A stretch of DNA of 64,000 bases from Arcuatula senhousia (GCA_963971305.1 OZ020305.1:48775080-48839079), one strand, 5' to 3'; numbered from the stretch's first letter, positions 31,046 to 43,615 are shown. Notes: generated by a model from the letters alone, not told the origin. Made by a program: numbers and translations.

Positions 31046-31616
31046 GAGAATCTAATGGGGTATTATATATGATAACCCGCCACGTGTACAAACAATTGCA
31101 ACTGGCTCAACTCAAATTTTTACCTTCATATTGGGATCTTCATTTTTTTTTGTTATGTCTTTACCTTGTCTTTTCGTATTGGGCATTTGAGATTGATCAG
31201 TAGTTTTGTTATAACCTCTATTGAAGGTACTTAACAGATCTGTCAAAAATTGTATTCAAACCTTTTGAAACTTTTTATTAAGCACCCGAAAACCATAGTG
31301 CCGTTGGACAGACTGAAATGGTGGAATCACATGATACTTTGCCACTTTTAGTAGCGGTTTAAAAACAGGATATCGTGGCCGGTGAACCTGTACATAAATG
31401 TATTTTATATTGTCTTAAAGATTGGTGATTTTTTAAGTGCCGTTAGATTAAAAACAAATATAGATGGAATTGTTTTGTTTTGCTTCTTACTCTCACGAGA
31501 ATAACCATCAGTTGCAATCTTGTTTTGATAGGGTAACAATTACCTAGGGTTAGTCAAACCTACGCCAAAGAAAATACGCCACTTTTTTTACCAAACAAAC
31601 TCCATGCATCGGGTTG
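31046..31616. other. no gene seen
   Basis: AT-rich sequence with a decayed mollusc-type repeat near 31075-31180 (CCCGCCACGTGTACAAAC). Confidence 0.45.
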
Positions 31617-33076
31617 TTTAGGCACGAACCATTTTCTTTTGGTGGGGGGGGGGGGGGGTCTGGTATTGTTTTCAAAAAAAAATATTTATTCCAATTTTTA
31701 GAGAAAAAAATGAAAAAGCTCCTAACGGAGCTGAAAAAAAAAATATTCATAAATTTCCACAAAAAAATAATCCTTTGAACTCAAATGATAAAAGCCTGAT
31801 TTTTTCTGCCTCCCTTCGCTCGGCATGCATCACCTTATTCATCATTGACTTTTGCAAAAGTTACTGATTTTGAAATTATAATGTGCTACGAAATAGTATC
31901 ACTTTTAATATCTTTAGTACATGCATACATCGATAGTTTTGTTCTATTATGGTATGAGCCTGTTGTCCCGCTTGGCAAATAAAATTATATATATATGTTT
32001 TTATAAACCTCCCTATCCCACTGGTTGATCCAGAAATGTCTATAAGACGGCATTGGTCAATCTTCACAGATTTCTTGTTTTTCCAAATGCATTCTTGTCT
32101 TGTTTTGTAGTTTATATGATGATTTTTTTAATGAATTATGAAATCTATATATCGTGATTAGCAATCAGGAAATCACAAGAATGTATGATTTTGCATCATT
32201 TACCCAAGAGCTTTTGAGGCCTTCAGTGATCCCCATGTCTGTTTTAGTATGCTAGTTACGCAGGATCCCTAACCAAATCAAAAGGCTTGTTTTTCTATGA
32301 TCCCTTATTGGCTTCAACTTGTACTTTTCTTTGTCTTATTTTAACCCCTGACTTGCTGTTTCAGGGAAATCAACTTTTGAAAACTTTGAAGCTAAAAGGT
32401 GAACCTAAAAGGTAACCATGGGATAAGTCCCCTATGTGACAAGGTTACCAGGGCAATTACAAATGAATATTGCTTTCACTTCTAGTCTTGATAAGTTTTA
32501 GAATAAGATTTCACAGATTGAAAAAAAAAAGTATATTTATAAAAGAAACAAATTTTGGATTTTAGATATCCAGCTATTTGACTTTGTCTATTGTCCATTT
32601 AAATTAATATTGCTATATACTGAATGTTTATTTTGGGGGGATTCTGGTTTTTAATTATTTTCATTTTTTTACTTTGTGCTTTCAATAGATGTTGGCTGAC
32701 ATATTTGCCATGTCTCACTATATCCCATTTTCCTATAAATATATGTATGTTTTGAATATGCATGTATTCCATAAAATACAATTATTCCACATAACCCATT
32801 TGTCTTTAAAATATATGAATGTTAATACTCACAATGAGAATAAATTAGTTTAAGAACTGACCTTATGCACACAATTGATAGAAGACCTGTAAACTTACGA
32901 ATAGAAAAACAAATGTAAAAAAAAATATATAAATTTTCTGAATTGGTCTGGAAAAAAATTAGGATTTTGCTTTGGGTAGAAAAAAAATTGTAACTTTGAT
33001 TTGGACAGAAAAAAAAATAATATCAGGTTACAAAATCCCAGGCCCCCACCGTATGAAAATGGTTCGTGCCTTAAGG
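31617..33076. mobile_element. 1.5-kb inverted-terminus element with G/C-rich subterminal tract
   Basis: The left end is TTAGGCACGAACCATTTTC followed by TTTTGGTGGGGG. The right end is CCCCCACCGTATGAAAATGG followed by TTCGTGCCTTAA. Subterminal AGAAAAAAAAT and CTGTCC/GGACAG blocks are also inverted. No coding region inside. Target duplication unclear. Confidence 0.6.
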
Positions 33077-33531
33077 TGGAGAAGGACAGTGGTCATGTGA
33101 CTTGCCCAATATAAAATGAAATTTGAAAAATATTTTGAGATTTTTGTGCTTTTAGAATCTATATACCATGTTAAGGCACATTTTATCAATATATATTTAA
33201 AATTTGTATTAAAAAAACAGTATTAATTCTTAGCTAAAGTATGGTCAAGAGAGGTAATTTGGCAAATATCATGAAAAATCATAGTTTTTGGCTCTTATCT
33301 TTGCTTGTACGTAAAAATCAAGAGAAGAAACCCCACTTTAAATTGCTTTAACATGTTTAAGACGATGAATTGTTGCAAAGATCTATTAAATGTCAATAAA
33401 TGAGGGAAATCTATTGACAGGAAAAAAAGTAATGGAACAATTTTTGTGTTTTTTTTTTTTTTTTTGCTTTTGCAGCAAAGTTGCAATGATAAAATATAAA
33501 TGATAAAAAAGTGTGCAAAAAAAATAATATA

Positions 33532-33740
33532 AAACTCGTTTTGTAACTCGAACTCTAACCCGATCTGTAACTCGAACTATAAGTAGTAACTCGATTATTG
33601 CCATAAAAATCACTGTTTCGAGTTAGCTCAAATTTCAACTCTAACTCGAAAAATAACTCGAACTCTAACTCGAACTTTCACTCGAACTCGAGTCGTAACT
33701 CGAACTTTAACTCTGACTCGAACTCGAACTCGATAATTAC
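33532..33740 (+). repeat. degenerate 6/12-bp array (AACTCG/CTCGAACT), copy 1
   Basis: Units of TAACTCGAACTC and variants. The minus-strand ORF of alternating Arg-Val is an artefact. It is repeated at 35435-35640 in the second duplication copy. Confidence 0.8.
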
Positions 33741-33744
33741 CTAC

Positions 33745-34575
33745 ACACAAAAGGAAGGGTCCTACAACGTTGACCCTATACATATTTTTATATCTTGAAG
33801 TGCTTATCAATATGCAATTTAAATTTCTCAAATATCTTAAAGAGTTTTTGAGATATTAAGCTTAATAGGTGCAAAATTAGCAAAAAAATCACAAAAAGGG
33901 CGATAACTCATACATGGGTTGTTGGATCTTTTTCAAAATTTCAGAACTGATAGATCTTGAGGTGCTGATCACTTTTGTCCTAAAAAAAAATTAAAATTCT
34001 GTCACGGTTTTTTGAGTTATTTGCAAAAACCTATGTTCTATTGTTAGCCACAGCAGCCTTGTTTTATGACCAATTAAAAATCCCCACATCAGTTCTATAC
34101 ACCTAATGCTAATTAAGAACTATACTAAGTTTGGTACAAATTATACTTAAAGACTTTTACAGTTTTTGAGATATTATGCTTAATAGGTGCAAAATTAGCA
34201 AAAAAATCCACAAAAAGGACAATAACTCCTACATGGGTTGTTGAATTTTCTTCAAAATTTCAGGGCAGGTAAATCTTGAGGTGCTGATCACTTTAAACCC
34301 TTCAAGAATTTTGATATCTGTAGCCGTTTTTCGAGTAATTTTGCACAAAACTGAATTTTACCCCTATGTTCTATTTTTAGCCACGGCGGCCATGTTTTAC
34401 GACGAATCAAAAATCCCCACATCAGTTCTAAGCACCGAATAATGAACAACCACACCAAGTTTGGTTGCAATTGGGCTTATGGTGTCAGAGGAGTTAACGT
34501 TTAAAAAGTTTACGGACGACGGACGCCAAAAGATGACAATAGCTCACAGACCCTCGGGTCAGGTGAGCTAAAAAG
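33745..34575 (+). repeat. family D repeat body, 5'-truncated (copy 1)
   Basis: Typical modules: AGGGTCCTACAACGTTGACC, TTTTTGAGATATTAAGCTTAAT, GATCTTGAGGTGCTGATCAC, TCTATTTTTAGCCACGGCGG. The end is GACAATAGCTCACAGACCC, then TCAGGTGAGCTAAAAAG. Confidence 0.65.
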
Positions 34576-34660
34576 ATATGGAAAAACAAACAAACAAAAA
34601 TGCATGTAAAAAAACCTAGTTTACTGTTTGGTTAACAAATTTATTATGCAAATGGCCTTT

Positions 34661-34755
34661 CTAAAAGATTGAAATTCCGCCACCATTTCCATTTAGTCCT
34701 CCTAAACCGCCACCAATACGTGGACCCAAAAGTACGAATGCTGCGATAAACAGTT
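34661..34755 (-). CDS. secreted peptide gene 2, distal terminal exon
   Basis: The acceptor TCATTTCAG (AG at 34757-34756) leads in phase 1 into LFIAAFVLLGPRIGGG, LGGLNGNGGGISIF and a TAG stop (34663-34661). Joined to 43730-43616 it predicts a 69-residue precursor. An AATAAA signal lies just downstream on the minus strand (34645-34640). This copy has the compact, gene 1-like end, so I take it as the ancestral terminal exon. The other copy at 36939-36803 has lost the stop and the AATAAA. Confidence 0.72.
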
Positions 34756-34817
34756 CTGAAATGACATTTTACAACATTGTTTCTATATATTTTACACTCC
34801 TCTAATGTTTGGTAAAG

Positions 34818-35119
34818 GGATTTGGTCATGGTATGGTAATAAACTAAGGGGAGGTCATGGTTTGTACAAGGGTTTTTTTCTTAAATACATTAAAATACCT
34901 TTATTTTAGGATCAAATCTTGAGGAGATCTGGAAGGAATTGAACATGACGATAAAGGTTTACTGTGTTAACTTTAAATCTGCTTAGGAGTGCTTACTTAC
35001 CAAATTTAAATTTTGTCATGGTTTGGTAAAGGGAATGGAAAATTGTCATGGTTTATAACCTTTTCTAAAGTTAAGTTTATGGGTTTTTTTTTCTGTTGTT
35101 TTATTGTGTGTGACGACAT
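34818..35119 (-). repeat. GTCATGGTTT repeat between the duplicated segments
   Basis: Repeated GTCATGGTTTG.TAAAGGGA motifs. An inverted relative occupies 42655-43085 (CCATGAC.. and CCCTTTACCAAACG), also within gene 2. Confidence 0.5.
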
Positions 35120-35641
35120 ACAGTATTAATTCTTAGCTAAAGTATGGTCAAGAGAGGTAATTTGGCAAATATCATGAAAAATCATAGTTTTTGGCTCTTA
35201 TCTTTGCTTGTACGTAAAAATCAAGAGAAGAAACCCCACTTTAAATTGCTTTAACATGTTTAAGACGATGAATTGTTGCAAGATCTATAAAATGTCAATA
35301 AATGAGGGAAATCTATTGACAGGAAAAAAAGTAATGGAACATTTTTTGTGTGTTTTTTTTTTTTTTTTTTTTGCTTTTGCAGCAAAGTTGCAATGATAAA
35401 TGATAAAAAAGTGTGCAAAAAAAAAATAATATAAAACTCGTTTTGTAACTCGAACTCTAACCCGATCTGTAACTCGAACTATAAGTAGTAACTCGATTAT
35501 TGCCATAAAAATCACTGTTTCGAGTTAGCTCAAATTTCAACTCTAACTCGAAAAATAACTCGAACTCTAACTCGAACTTTCACTCGAACTCGAGTCGTAA
35601 CTCGAACTTTAACTTTGACTCGAACTCGAACTCGATAATTA

Positions 35642-36757
35642 CCTACACACAAAAGGAAGGGTCCTACAAAGTTGACCCTATACATATTTTTATATCTTGA
35701 AGTGCTTATCAATATGCAATTTAAATTTCTCAAATATCTTAAAGAGTTTTTGAGATATTAAGCTTAATAGGTGCACAATTAGCAAAAAAAATCACAAAAA
35801 GGGCGATAACTCATACATGGGTTGTTGGATCTTTTTCAAAATTTCAGAACTGATAGATCTTGAGGTGCTGATCACTTTTGTCCTCAATAAAAAATTAAAA
35901 TGCTGTCACGGTTTTTTGAGTTATTTGCAAAAAACTATGTTCTATTGTTAGCCACAGCAGCCTTGTTTTATGACCAATTAAAAATCCCCACATCAGTTCT
36001 ATACACCTAATGCTAATTAAGAACTATACTAAGTTTGGTACAAATTATACTTAAAGACTTTTACAGTTTTTGAGATATTAAGCTTAATAGGTGCAAAATT
36101 AGCAAAAAAATCCACAAAAAGGGCAATAACTCCTACATGGGTTGTTGAATTTTCTTCAAAATTTCAGGGCAGGTAGATCTTGAGGTGCTGATCACTTTAA
36201 ACCTTTCAAGAATTTTGATATCTGTAGCCGTTTTTGAGTAATTTTGCACAAAACTGAATTTTACCCCTATGTTCTATTTTTAGCCACGGCGACCATGTTT
36301 TACGACGAATCAAAAATCCCCACATCAGTTCTAAGCACATCCTCGGAAACCCAGGGGTTCTTCACTTGCTTACTCATTCATCACCCCTGGGACATAACAC
36401 ATGAAATGCCTCGTTTTTGAAAGTTTTGAATCGAGCCTTCTGATTGGTCGCTTTACATTTTTCTAATGCGATTTCAACATGTTTCTATATATACATTTTA
36501 TGAAGTTCAAGATCAGATCCTGAACGCAAAACGAACAAAATGATCTCAAATGTCCCAGGGGTGATGAATGAGTAAGCGAGTGAAGAACCTCTGGGTTTCC
36601 GAGGATGTTCTAAGCACCGAATAATGAACAACCACACCAAGCTTGGTTGCAATTGGGCTTATGGTGTCAGAGGAGTTAACGTTTAAAAAGTTTACGGACG
36701 ACGGACGCAAAAAGATGACAATAGCTCACAAACCCTCGGGTCAGGTGAGCTAAAAAG
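35642..36757 (+). repeat. family D repeat body (copy 2), with MITE inside
   Basis: Same modules and end (TCAGGTGAGCTAAAAAG) as copy 1, interrupted at 36339-36606. Confidence 0.65.
36339..36606. mobile_element. 268-bp MITE, 11-bp target duplication, empty site known
   Basis: The termini are ATCCTCGGAAACCCAGGGG and CTGGGTTTCCGAGGAT. Second-level inverted blocks are CTTACTCATTCATCACCCC and GGGGTGATGAATGAGTAAG. GTTCTAAGCAC is duplicated on both sides (36328-36338; 36607-36617). Copy 1 of the segmental duplication preserves the uninterrupted site GTTCTAAGCACCGAAT at ~34424, which fixes the boundaries exactly. Confidence 0.88.
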
Positions 36758-36802
36758 ATATGGAAAAACAAACAAACAAAAATTCATGTAAAAAAACCTA
36801 GT

Positions 36803-36939
36803 TTACTGTTTGGTTAACAAATTTATGATGCAAATGGCCTTTCTAAAAGATTGAAATATTCCGCCACCATTTCCATTTAGTCCTCCTAAACCGCCACCAA
36901 TACGTGGACCCAAAAGTACGAATGCTGCGATAAACAGTT
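36803..36939 (-). CDS. secreted peptide gene 2, proximal terminal exon (altered)
   Basis: The acceptor and first 26 codons equal the distal exon (LFIAAFVLLGPRIGGG, LGGLNGNGGG). A 2-base gain (AAATATTCC against AAATTCC) then shifts the frame. The new end is IFQSFRKAICIINLLTKQ and TAA at 36805-36803. With the 43730-43616 exon this predicts 83 residues. The polyadenylation hexamer of the distal copy is changed here (AATAAA to CATAAA). It could be a neutral decayed copy, or an alternative last exon giving a basic/hydrophobic C-terminus. RNA data would decide. Confidence 0.5.
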
Positions 36940-37004
36940 CTGAAATGACATTTTACAACATTGTTTCTATATATTTTACACTCCTCTAATGTTTGGTAAA
37001 GCCC

Positions 37005-38790
37005 CAGTCACACTGTCACGTATCGGCTTCCCCGTTTTACTACGTTTTAAAACGTCACGTTTTAATGTAATTTATTGTCAAAGTTTTCGGTCTTCACCTT
37101 TAACTAGGTATATGCTACGTTTTACAAGGTTTCATCACGTTTTACTAGGTATGGCAAGGTTTAACATCAGCCGTTTCATTAGGTTTTACTACGTTTTGTT
37201 ACGTGTATGGTACGTTTCATCAGGTATTACTAGGCTTTCTCACGTTTTACAAGGTATATGTTACGTTTAAGTACGTATTTATGCGGTTTTGCTAGGTATG
37301 TACTACGTTTTACTATGTTTTACCACGTGCCACAACGCTGTGAAGAATTATCCGCGAAAACCGCGTAATTTTCTCAAAATAAAAAAATATATATTCACAA
37401 GGAAGAGGTAGTGATTGCTTTGAGGAGAAAAGTAAGTTGTGATTTCATTCACATTTTAGTACATTTACATTGAATCTTCCCTCCAAAGAAAATGATCACT
37501 AATGGTATAGTATATTACAATTGTCCGTCCGTTCGTCCGTCTGTGAAATACAATTTTGTCTCAGTTTTCCAACTGCTTTTAAAATATAATAGATATGATA
37601 TTTTGCATTTACTGTAGTACCAAATGGTGCATAATAATTTCAGGTTCCTAGCTAAACTGGTTTTACACATGTTGAAAATGGATGAAAACTTCCTATCACA
37701 ATTGTCCATCTATAGGTCGTAGAGGTTTTATCTATCGCCTTCAATCTTATCATATGGTATAATGGGGTGTATATCTATTTTATACTCTTAGGTCATCTAC
37801 TTTCTGTTAACCGAATACTAAAGTTTTGAACAGAAGCGGGATATCACTAGTGCGCATTAGCTTACAAAATACTTGTTACAAATTGTTTATATTTAAAAGC
37901 TCTTTAAATAAGAGAAAGGAATCGCCTTGTAATGTTATCCCAGTCATTTAATTCCAAAAATAATTTGTTACAGAAAACTTGACATATCGCTGCGATGAGT
38001 ACAAGTGCAATAGAGATAGGCCAATTGCCTCACTGAACCATGTGTCTTTCTTCTTAACCCTGGCGTCATTTTAACTACATTCTCCTGGAACATAGCTTGG
38101 TCAACTCGCAAGCAGTTTCTAAGGAAACAATATATCATCACGTCCCAGTTCCTCTAAAATTGTTCGTAAATGCCGAACTAGGATATCCTACTTTTCCAAT
38201 GTCTCACCCAAATTAAACGCGTTTTTCTTATCCTCTGGTACCGGTTCTAGTTTTATTGAAACAACCATAGCCTTATCTTGCAGAATTCGCGTATACATTC
38301 TCATTCAGCAACATCCCGTAATTTACCAATTTCATAGCATTTTTTCCTTTTAATGTGATCTAAATGAAGATTTTTTTACACGACAAGGGTGCAAAAATAG
38401 GCGAAATGTAAGGGTAAGCGTAATAAAACGTGATTATACCTACTAAAACGTGATAAAACGTGGAAAAAACCTAGCGAAACGTAACATTAAACGTAAAAAC
38501 GTGCAAAAACCTCATAAAACCTCGTGAAACGTAGTAAATACCTAGGAAAACGTAGGAAAAACCTGGTGGTGGGCATTCTGTTACGTTTTACTAGGTTTTC
38601 GTTACGCTTTCACTAGGTTTTAACACGATTTAACGACGTTTTACAACGTTCTACTACGTGTCTGCTACGTTTATTTATTTAGTCGCGTTTAGCCACGTTT
38701 GTGTCGTGCAAACGACACAAACGAGGCACCCCACGTTTGCGTCAAGGTATCTCTACGTATGTACCCGGTTTCAACTACGTGGTTACTAAC
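37005..38790. repeat. array-rich element of ACGTTTTAC / CTAGGTAT motifs
   Basis: From GCCCCAGTCACACTGTCACG, short degenerate units (TACGTTTTAC, TACTAGGTAT, TCACGTTTTA) run to ~37330. After ~1 kb of other AT-rich sequence the motifs return inverted (38410-38570: AAAACGTGATAAAACGTG, AAACCTAG) and then direct again (38580-38790). The unit is ~9-10 bp with alternating ACGT and AGGT cores. Non-coding; the ORF at 36989-37270 is incidental. Confidence 0.6.
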
Positions 38791-38880
38791 CATAAGGTTT
38801 ACCATTGAACAATTTTGTATGAATAGGATATGGTTAATGTAAGCTTAAACAGTACAGGCGACTCATGTATGATAAAATAA

Positions 38881-40340
38881 CTAGAGGCTCCCAGGAGCCT
38901 GAATCGCTCACCTGATCTCTTATGCCAAAGTTTGAATAAATTTCACAAACTTTCAACTATACAAAATTGCAAATAATCCCTTCAGTGGTTTCAGAGAAGA
39001 TTTTTGGAAATCAGTTTAAATTAATAGAAAAAACAGTTAAAGGGCATTAACTCCTATAAGGACCTTTTGATGCTGAACAAGAAAAGTTGCTTCGGATTTT
39101 CTCTATCTCTTATACTTTTTGAGTTATAAGCTAAAAACAATGGTCTGACCCCTCCTGCTCTAATTTTAGCAATGGCGGCCATGTTGGTTGGTTGACGTGT
39201 AGATAATTCACAAACTTGGTTGAGGACATCCTAAAGAACAAGTGTACCAAGTTTCAAAGCAATCCCTTCAGTGGTTTCAGTGAAGAAGATTTTTGAAAAT
39301 CAGTTAAAATTAATGGAAAAAAACAGTAAAAGGGGAATAACTCTTAAATGGCTGATCTGACCATTTTGACCCTGAAATCATTTTTGTAGATCTCAATGAG
39401 CTTAACAATTTCGCAATGCTAACTTTTCCTCTAGCTCTAACGGTTTTCAAGATATTGTCCAAAAACTGTAAAATGGTCAATTTTGATGATTAAAGGGCAA
39501 TAACTCCTATAAGAAGTCGTTTCACAACTTCGACTCAATGGAGAGATGTGTAGAGCTTTTGATGCTGAACAAGAAAAGTTGCTTCGGATTTTCTCTATCT
39601 CTTATACTTTTCGAGTTATAAGCCAAAAACAATGGTCTGACCCCCCTGTTCTATTTTTAGCAAAGGCGGCCATGTTGGTTAGTCGACGTGTATATAATTC
39701 ACAAACTTGGTACAGGACATCCTAAAGATCAAGTATACTAAGTATCAATGCAATCCCTTCAGTGGTTTCAGTGAAGAAGATTTTTGAAAATCAGTTAAAA
39801 TTAATGGAAAAAACAGTTAAAGAGGAATAACTCTTAAACGGTTGATCTGACAATTTTGTAGATCTCAATGAGCTTAACAATTCTACAATGCTAACTTTTC
39901 CTCTAGCTCTAAGGGTTTTCAAGATATTGTCCAAAAACTGCAAAAATGGCCAATTTTGACGATTAAAGGGCAATAACTCCTATAAGGAGTCGTTTCACAA
40001 CTTCGACTCAATGGAGAGCTTTTGATGCTGAACATGGATGGTTTCTTCGGATTTTCTCTATCTCTTAAACTTTTCAAGTTATAAGCCAAAAACAATGGTC
40101 GGACCCCCTGTTCTATTTTTAGCAACGGCGGCCATGTTGGTTGGTTGGCGTGTTAATTATTCACAAACTTGGTAGAGGACATCCTAAAGATCAAGTATAC
40201 CAAGTTTCAATGCAATCCCTTCAGTGGTTTCAGAGAAGAAGATCTTTGAAGAAAAGTTAACGACGGGCGGACGACGGACGACGGACGGACGACGGACGCC
40301 GGACGCCTAACGATGACAATAGCTCACATGACCCTTCGGT
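38881..40340 (+). repeat. family D repeat, long copy with three internal modules
   Basis: The head is CTAGAGGCTCCCAGGAGCCT (hairpin) and GAATCGCTCACCTGATC. The ~480-bp module TTTTGATGCTGAACAAG...TTTTCTCTATCTCTTA...GGCGGCCATGTTGGTT occurs three times (39066, 39558, 40020). The end is GACGGACGCC, then GACAATAGCTCACATGACCC. It lies in the intron of secreted peptide gene 2. Confidence 0.7.
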
Positions 40341-42344
40341 ATTATAGATGAAGCAAACGTTTCTGTAATACAACAAACACTGATGTTGCACTGAAAATAA
40401 TATTACGGATGAAGCAACTATCACTATACCCTGAAATTGAAAAATATGAGCCTTATGCAATAGGTCAGTTGGCGGTGACTATCATTTAAATTATAGATGT
40501 TAATACTGAAAGGAAAAGCTTCATTGATAGGGAGTTTTTAGTATATATATAAGCGGCAATAAGCAAATCATTAATTAAACCTAATGCCTAGTCAATGTTT
40601 TCCTGTATACCTTTGTATCTATTTTTGATTTTAGAACCCATATCATTTCTCGAGCGATGTTATTTTCTCAGCTTATGCTTCCATCAAATATGGGAGTCTC
40701 GACATCATATGGAACCTGATATGGACATTTCTTTATAATAATCTTTATACTGCAATCGGTCTATTTGAGCAGTCAAATTACAGTGACCGTATATCGATAC
40801 GTGATATACGGTCAGTGACAGTATATCACTTTTAGTACACGCCCCCTTTCCGAGGCATGCTGTAAAACAAGGTTGAATATAGTATGGTACAAATATTTAG
40901 AAAAGAAGAATTTTATTGGTAATTGGCTAATTACCGATAGTGTGGTATTCAAGCATGAAGTTTCCGCCACACAAGCCCCTTTATAAGGGATACCTTATTA
41001 TATTATTTTTTTATGGAACTTGATAATTTGTAAATCACAAATTAAAATTAGCAGTACAACCTCTATACAAACACAGTGTTTTTTTGTTTTTTGTTTTTTT
41101 TTAAATTTTTTTGTTGGGGGGTTGCATTCTAGGACACATCAGCTAAATTAAAGAATTAAATTAAAACTCTAATAAATATGTATAAATAAAAGAAACCTTT
41201 CGTATGAGTGGGGAAATGAATATTGGTATTAGTGAGCACAGATCGAAAGCGGGTTATTCGCTCTAGCAGAGATCTCTACGAATTTGTTCCTAATGCTGTT
41301 AAAGAATTTTCATGGTCCGGAATGACGATTAAAACCACATAAATCACCAATTATTTAATATATAATTTTAAAAAGGATAGTATGTGAAAATTTTCATGCA
41401 ACTCGGATTGAGAAGTCAGGACAGAAGCAAGGAATTAGAATACAGATATCCGTGGTCCTTGATTTGACTTTCCTGTTCGAACATTTTGGTATTGATTACT
41501 AGTACTTGTACAAATGCATTTTCATAGTTTTGGTTATTGATCTTCCAATGTTTTGACGTGAATGCTGTTGATGAGAGGTTACTCCTTGAAATTTTGAAAT
41601 CGGCAAAATTAAATTAACCGTTTATTCGATCCCGTATAAATAAATTCAAGAAAAGTATTTGTTAGGTGAAATTAAAATTATAAACTTAAAAAATCGGTAA
41701 AAATAATTGGATGTTCTATCATGTAATTAAATATGCCCAATTTATGTAGGCAACTACTATCAAATCCGTATAAACCGGTAAACAACATATATAGAGAGAG
41801 CTAGTTGAGTTTGCAGTTGCACGGACTCCACGTGCTTTTTGATTGACAGGTGTAAATATTAATGCGTTGAATTGAATACCCGAATTTAAAATACTTATGA
41901 TAAAAATATGTAATCTTAATATTTTTAAGGCCGAATGTATTTGATAAATGTATTACATTTTATTCCAAGAAAAACAATTATTTTTATTTTTTTTTTATTT
42001 CTAGCATAATGATATTAAGCTGCATTCTTACATGTAAGGCGCATATTAGTTAAAAAAAACGGTAGCATTCAATTTTTAATTTTAAATTTATGCTTCAGTA
42101 TAAATATATTATTTTTATTCTATTTTTTTTTCAAATTTCATTACATTAATTTACTTTAGACCATGAACATTTGTGTCATAGTAAATAAACCATTCCATGT
42201 TATACAGTGTGCCCCTTACCTGGCGACACAGGTGTTATGACCATATTAGGAGAGGGGCCCGAGGTAGGATCATTTTTCGATTTTTTTATTTGTGTTTTTT
42301 TTTAAATAAAGAATACTCCAAAGAAAATACAAAATATTGCAGTA
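40341..42344. other. intronic AT-rich sequence
   Basis: No gene. A 14-bp-stem palindrome (AGTGACCGTATATC...GATATACGGTCAGT) lies at 40782-40817; it is too small to classify. Confidence 0.5.
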
Positions 42345-42500
42345 AAAACACAATAATAGTACACTGACTCGACATAAAATTGTATTTATACGAATTCGGC
42401 TCGAAACAAGAAAACGCTCGGGAGACCAGGTCGCGTTTTCCTGTTTCTAAGCCTCATCCGTATAAAAATTTTATGTCGAGTCAGTGTACTATTATTGTAT
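42345..42500. mobile_element. hairpin MITE, ~156 bp
   Basis: The arms ACAATAATAGTACACTGACTC, GACATAAAATT and the inverse AATTTTATGTC, GAGTCAGTGTACTATTATTG enclose GAAAACGC...GCGTTTTC, a second inverted pair. Confidence 0.7.
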
Positions 42501-42654
42501 ATTTTTATCTCATGAATGGCATATAAAGATTGAAATTATACAGCAATTAATTTCTCCGGTGGCGGTTAATATTCAGTATACATTATGTTTATATATGTAA
42601 AACATTACTGTAAGCTCATATAATTGAGTAAGATTTAAAATATCATATTCAAAT

Positions 42655-43085
42655 ATCCCTTGACCAGACCACCATGACCACACTTGACTAAACCATGAAA
42701 ATTTGTATTTTTGCGATGTATGCTTTGTAGACGCTTAATTACACTGGAAAATGTGTCAAAAGGTTGTATGCATAGTGAATGATTGTTTTTAGCAACATTT
42801 GGCTCTTACTATAGTACTTCATGTACTTATCCTTGAAATATAAAATGATATCATTTTATCAATTGAGCAAAACTATACTTTCCTGAATGATTTAGCGAAC
42901 ATATCTCTACATGTGCCATATTTTAGTATGAATATAATTTACCCTTTGAATGCCCCAAAACGTCTTTTGTGTACGGAAAATATAGAATTTCATTTTTGCA
43001 GACGACATTATGCAAATTTCCCTTGTACAAACCATGACGCTCTTGACTAAACCATGACAAAATCCCTTTACCAAACGTTATACGA
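42655..43085 (+). repeat. CCATGAC-type dispersed repeat, inverse of 34818-35075
   Basis: CCTTGACCAGACCACCATGA, GACTAAACCATGA and ACCATGACAAAATCCC with CCTTTACCAAACG. Non-coding. Confidence 0.5.
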
Positions 43086-43615
43086 TATGACACATTACTA
43101 CATGTGATTGTACTAGCTTGGGGTTAGCAAATGCCGAAAACCTAAACAGTTACGAAAATATTCGTTTATTAGCAGCAAGACGAAACTTGTGTACATTTAT
43201 AGTTGAGGTGTGGCACTTTCAAACCCCCTTCTCAGACTAATGTCTCTCCGAAAAAAAAGGAAAGGCAACCCGTTGTGTTTTACTTGTTTTTTTATTTCGG
43301 TTGGAACAATCTCCGAACTCTTGCCATAAAAAAGATTTTTTTTTTAATTTCAAATTTTTAAGAAATTTAAATTTTTGCAATCTTAGTTAGTTTATTTAAT
43401 GTAACCCAATGGTAAAGAGTTCTTGTTTCACTAGTTTTGCCTTTGAAAAAGGTATATTTCAGTACATGGAATTTTTGAATTTTAATCATATATTCTTCAT
43501 TTCAATAAATATGCCATATTTTACCAATTTTTGCATTTTACTGAAATTGGTTTCTAAATATATATGGTATCTAGCGTAAAATAAGATCCTTACCAGTATA
43601 GTATGTGGTACATAC

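Larger units (their letters stand above)
33217..34817. repeat. segmental tandem duplication, copy 1
   Basis: About 1.6 kb from ACAGTATTAATTCTTAGC to AATGTTTGGTAAAG, nearly identical to 35120-37001 once the 268-bp MITE and its duplication are removed from copy 2. It contains a CTCGAACT array, a family D body and a coding exon of secreted peptide gene 2. Confidence 0.85.
35120..37001. repeat. segmental tandem duplication, copy 2
   Basis: Second copy of the 33217-34817 unit. Its 1882 bp equal the first copy plus a 268-bp MITE with an 11-bp target duplication (36328-36617). Differences are few, so the duplication looks recent. Confidence 0.85.

Noticed and set aside
33628..33831. Arg-Val repeat ORFs here and at 35530-35733
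   Set aside because: Translation of the degenerate AACTCGAACTC array; no gene structure.
40782..40817. Palindrome as a transcription terminator or operator
   Set aside because: Eukaryotic context; the stem is isolated in an intron with no supporting element.
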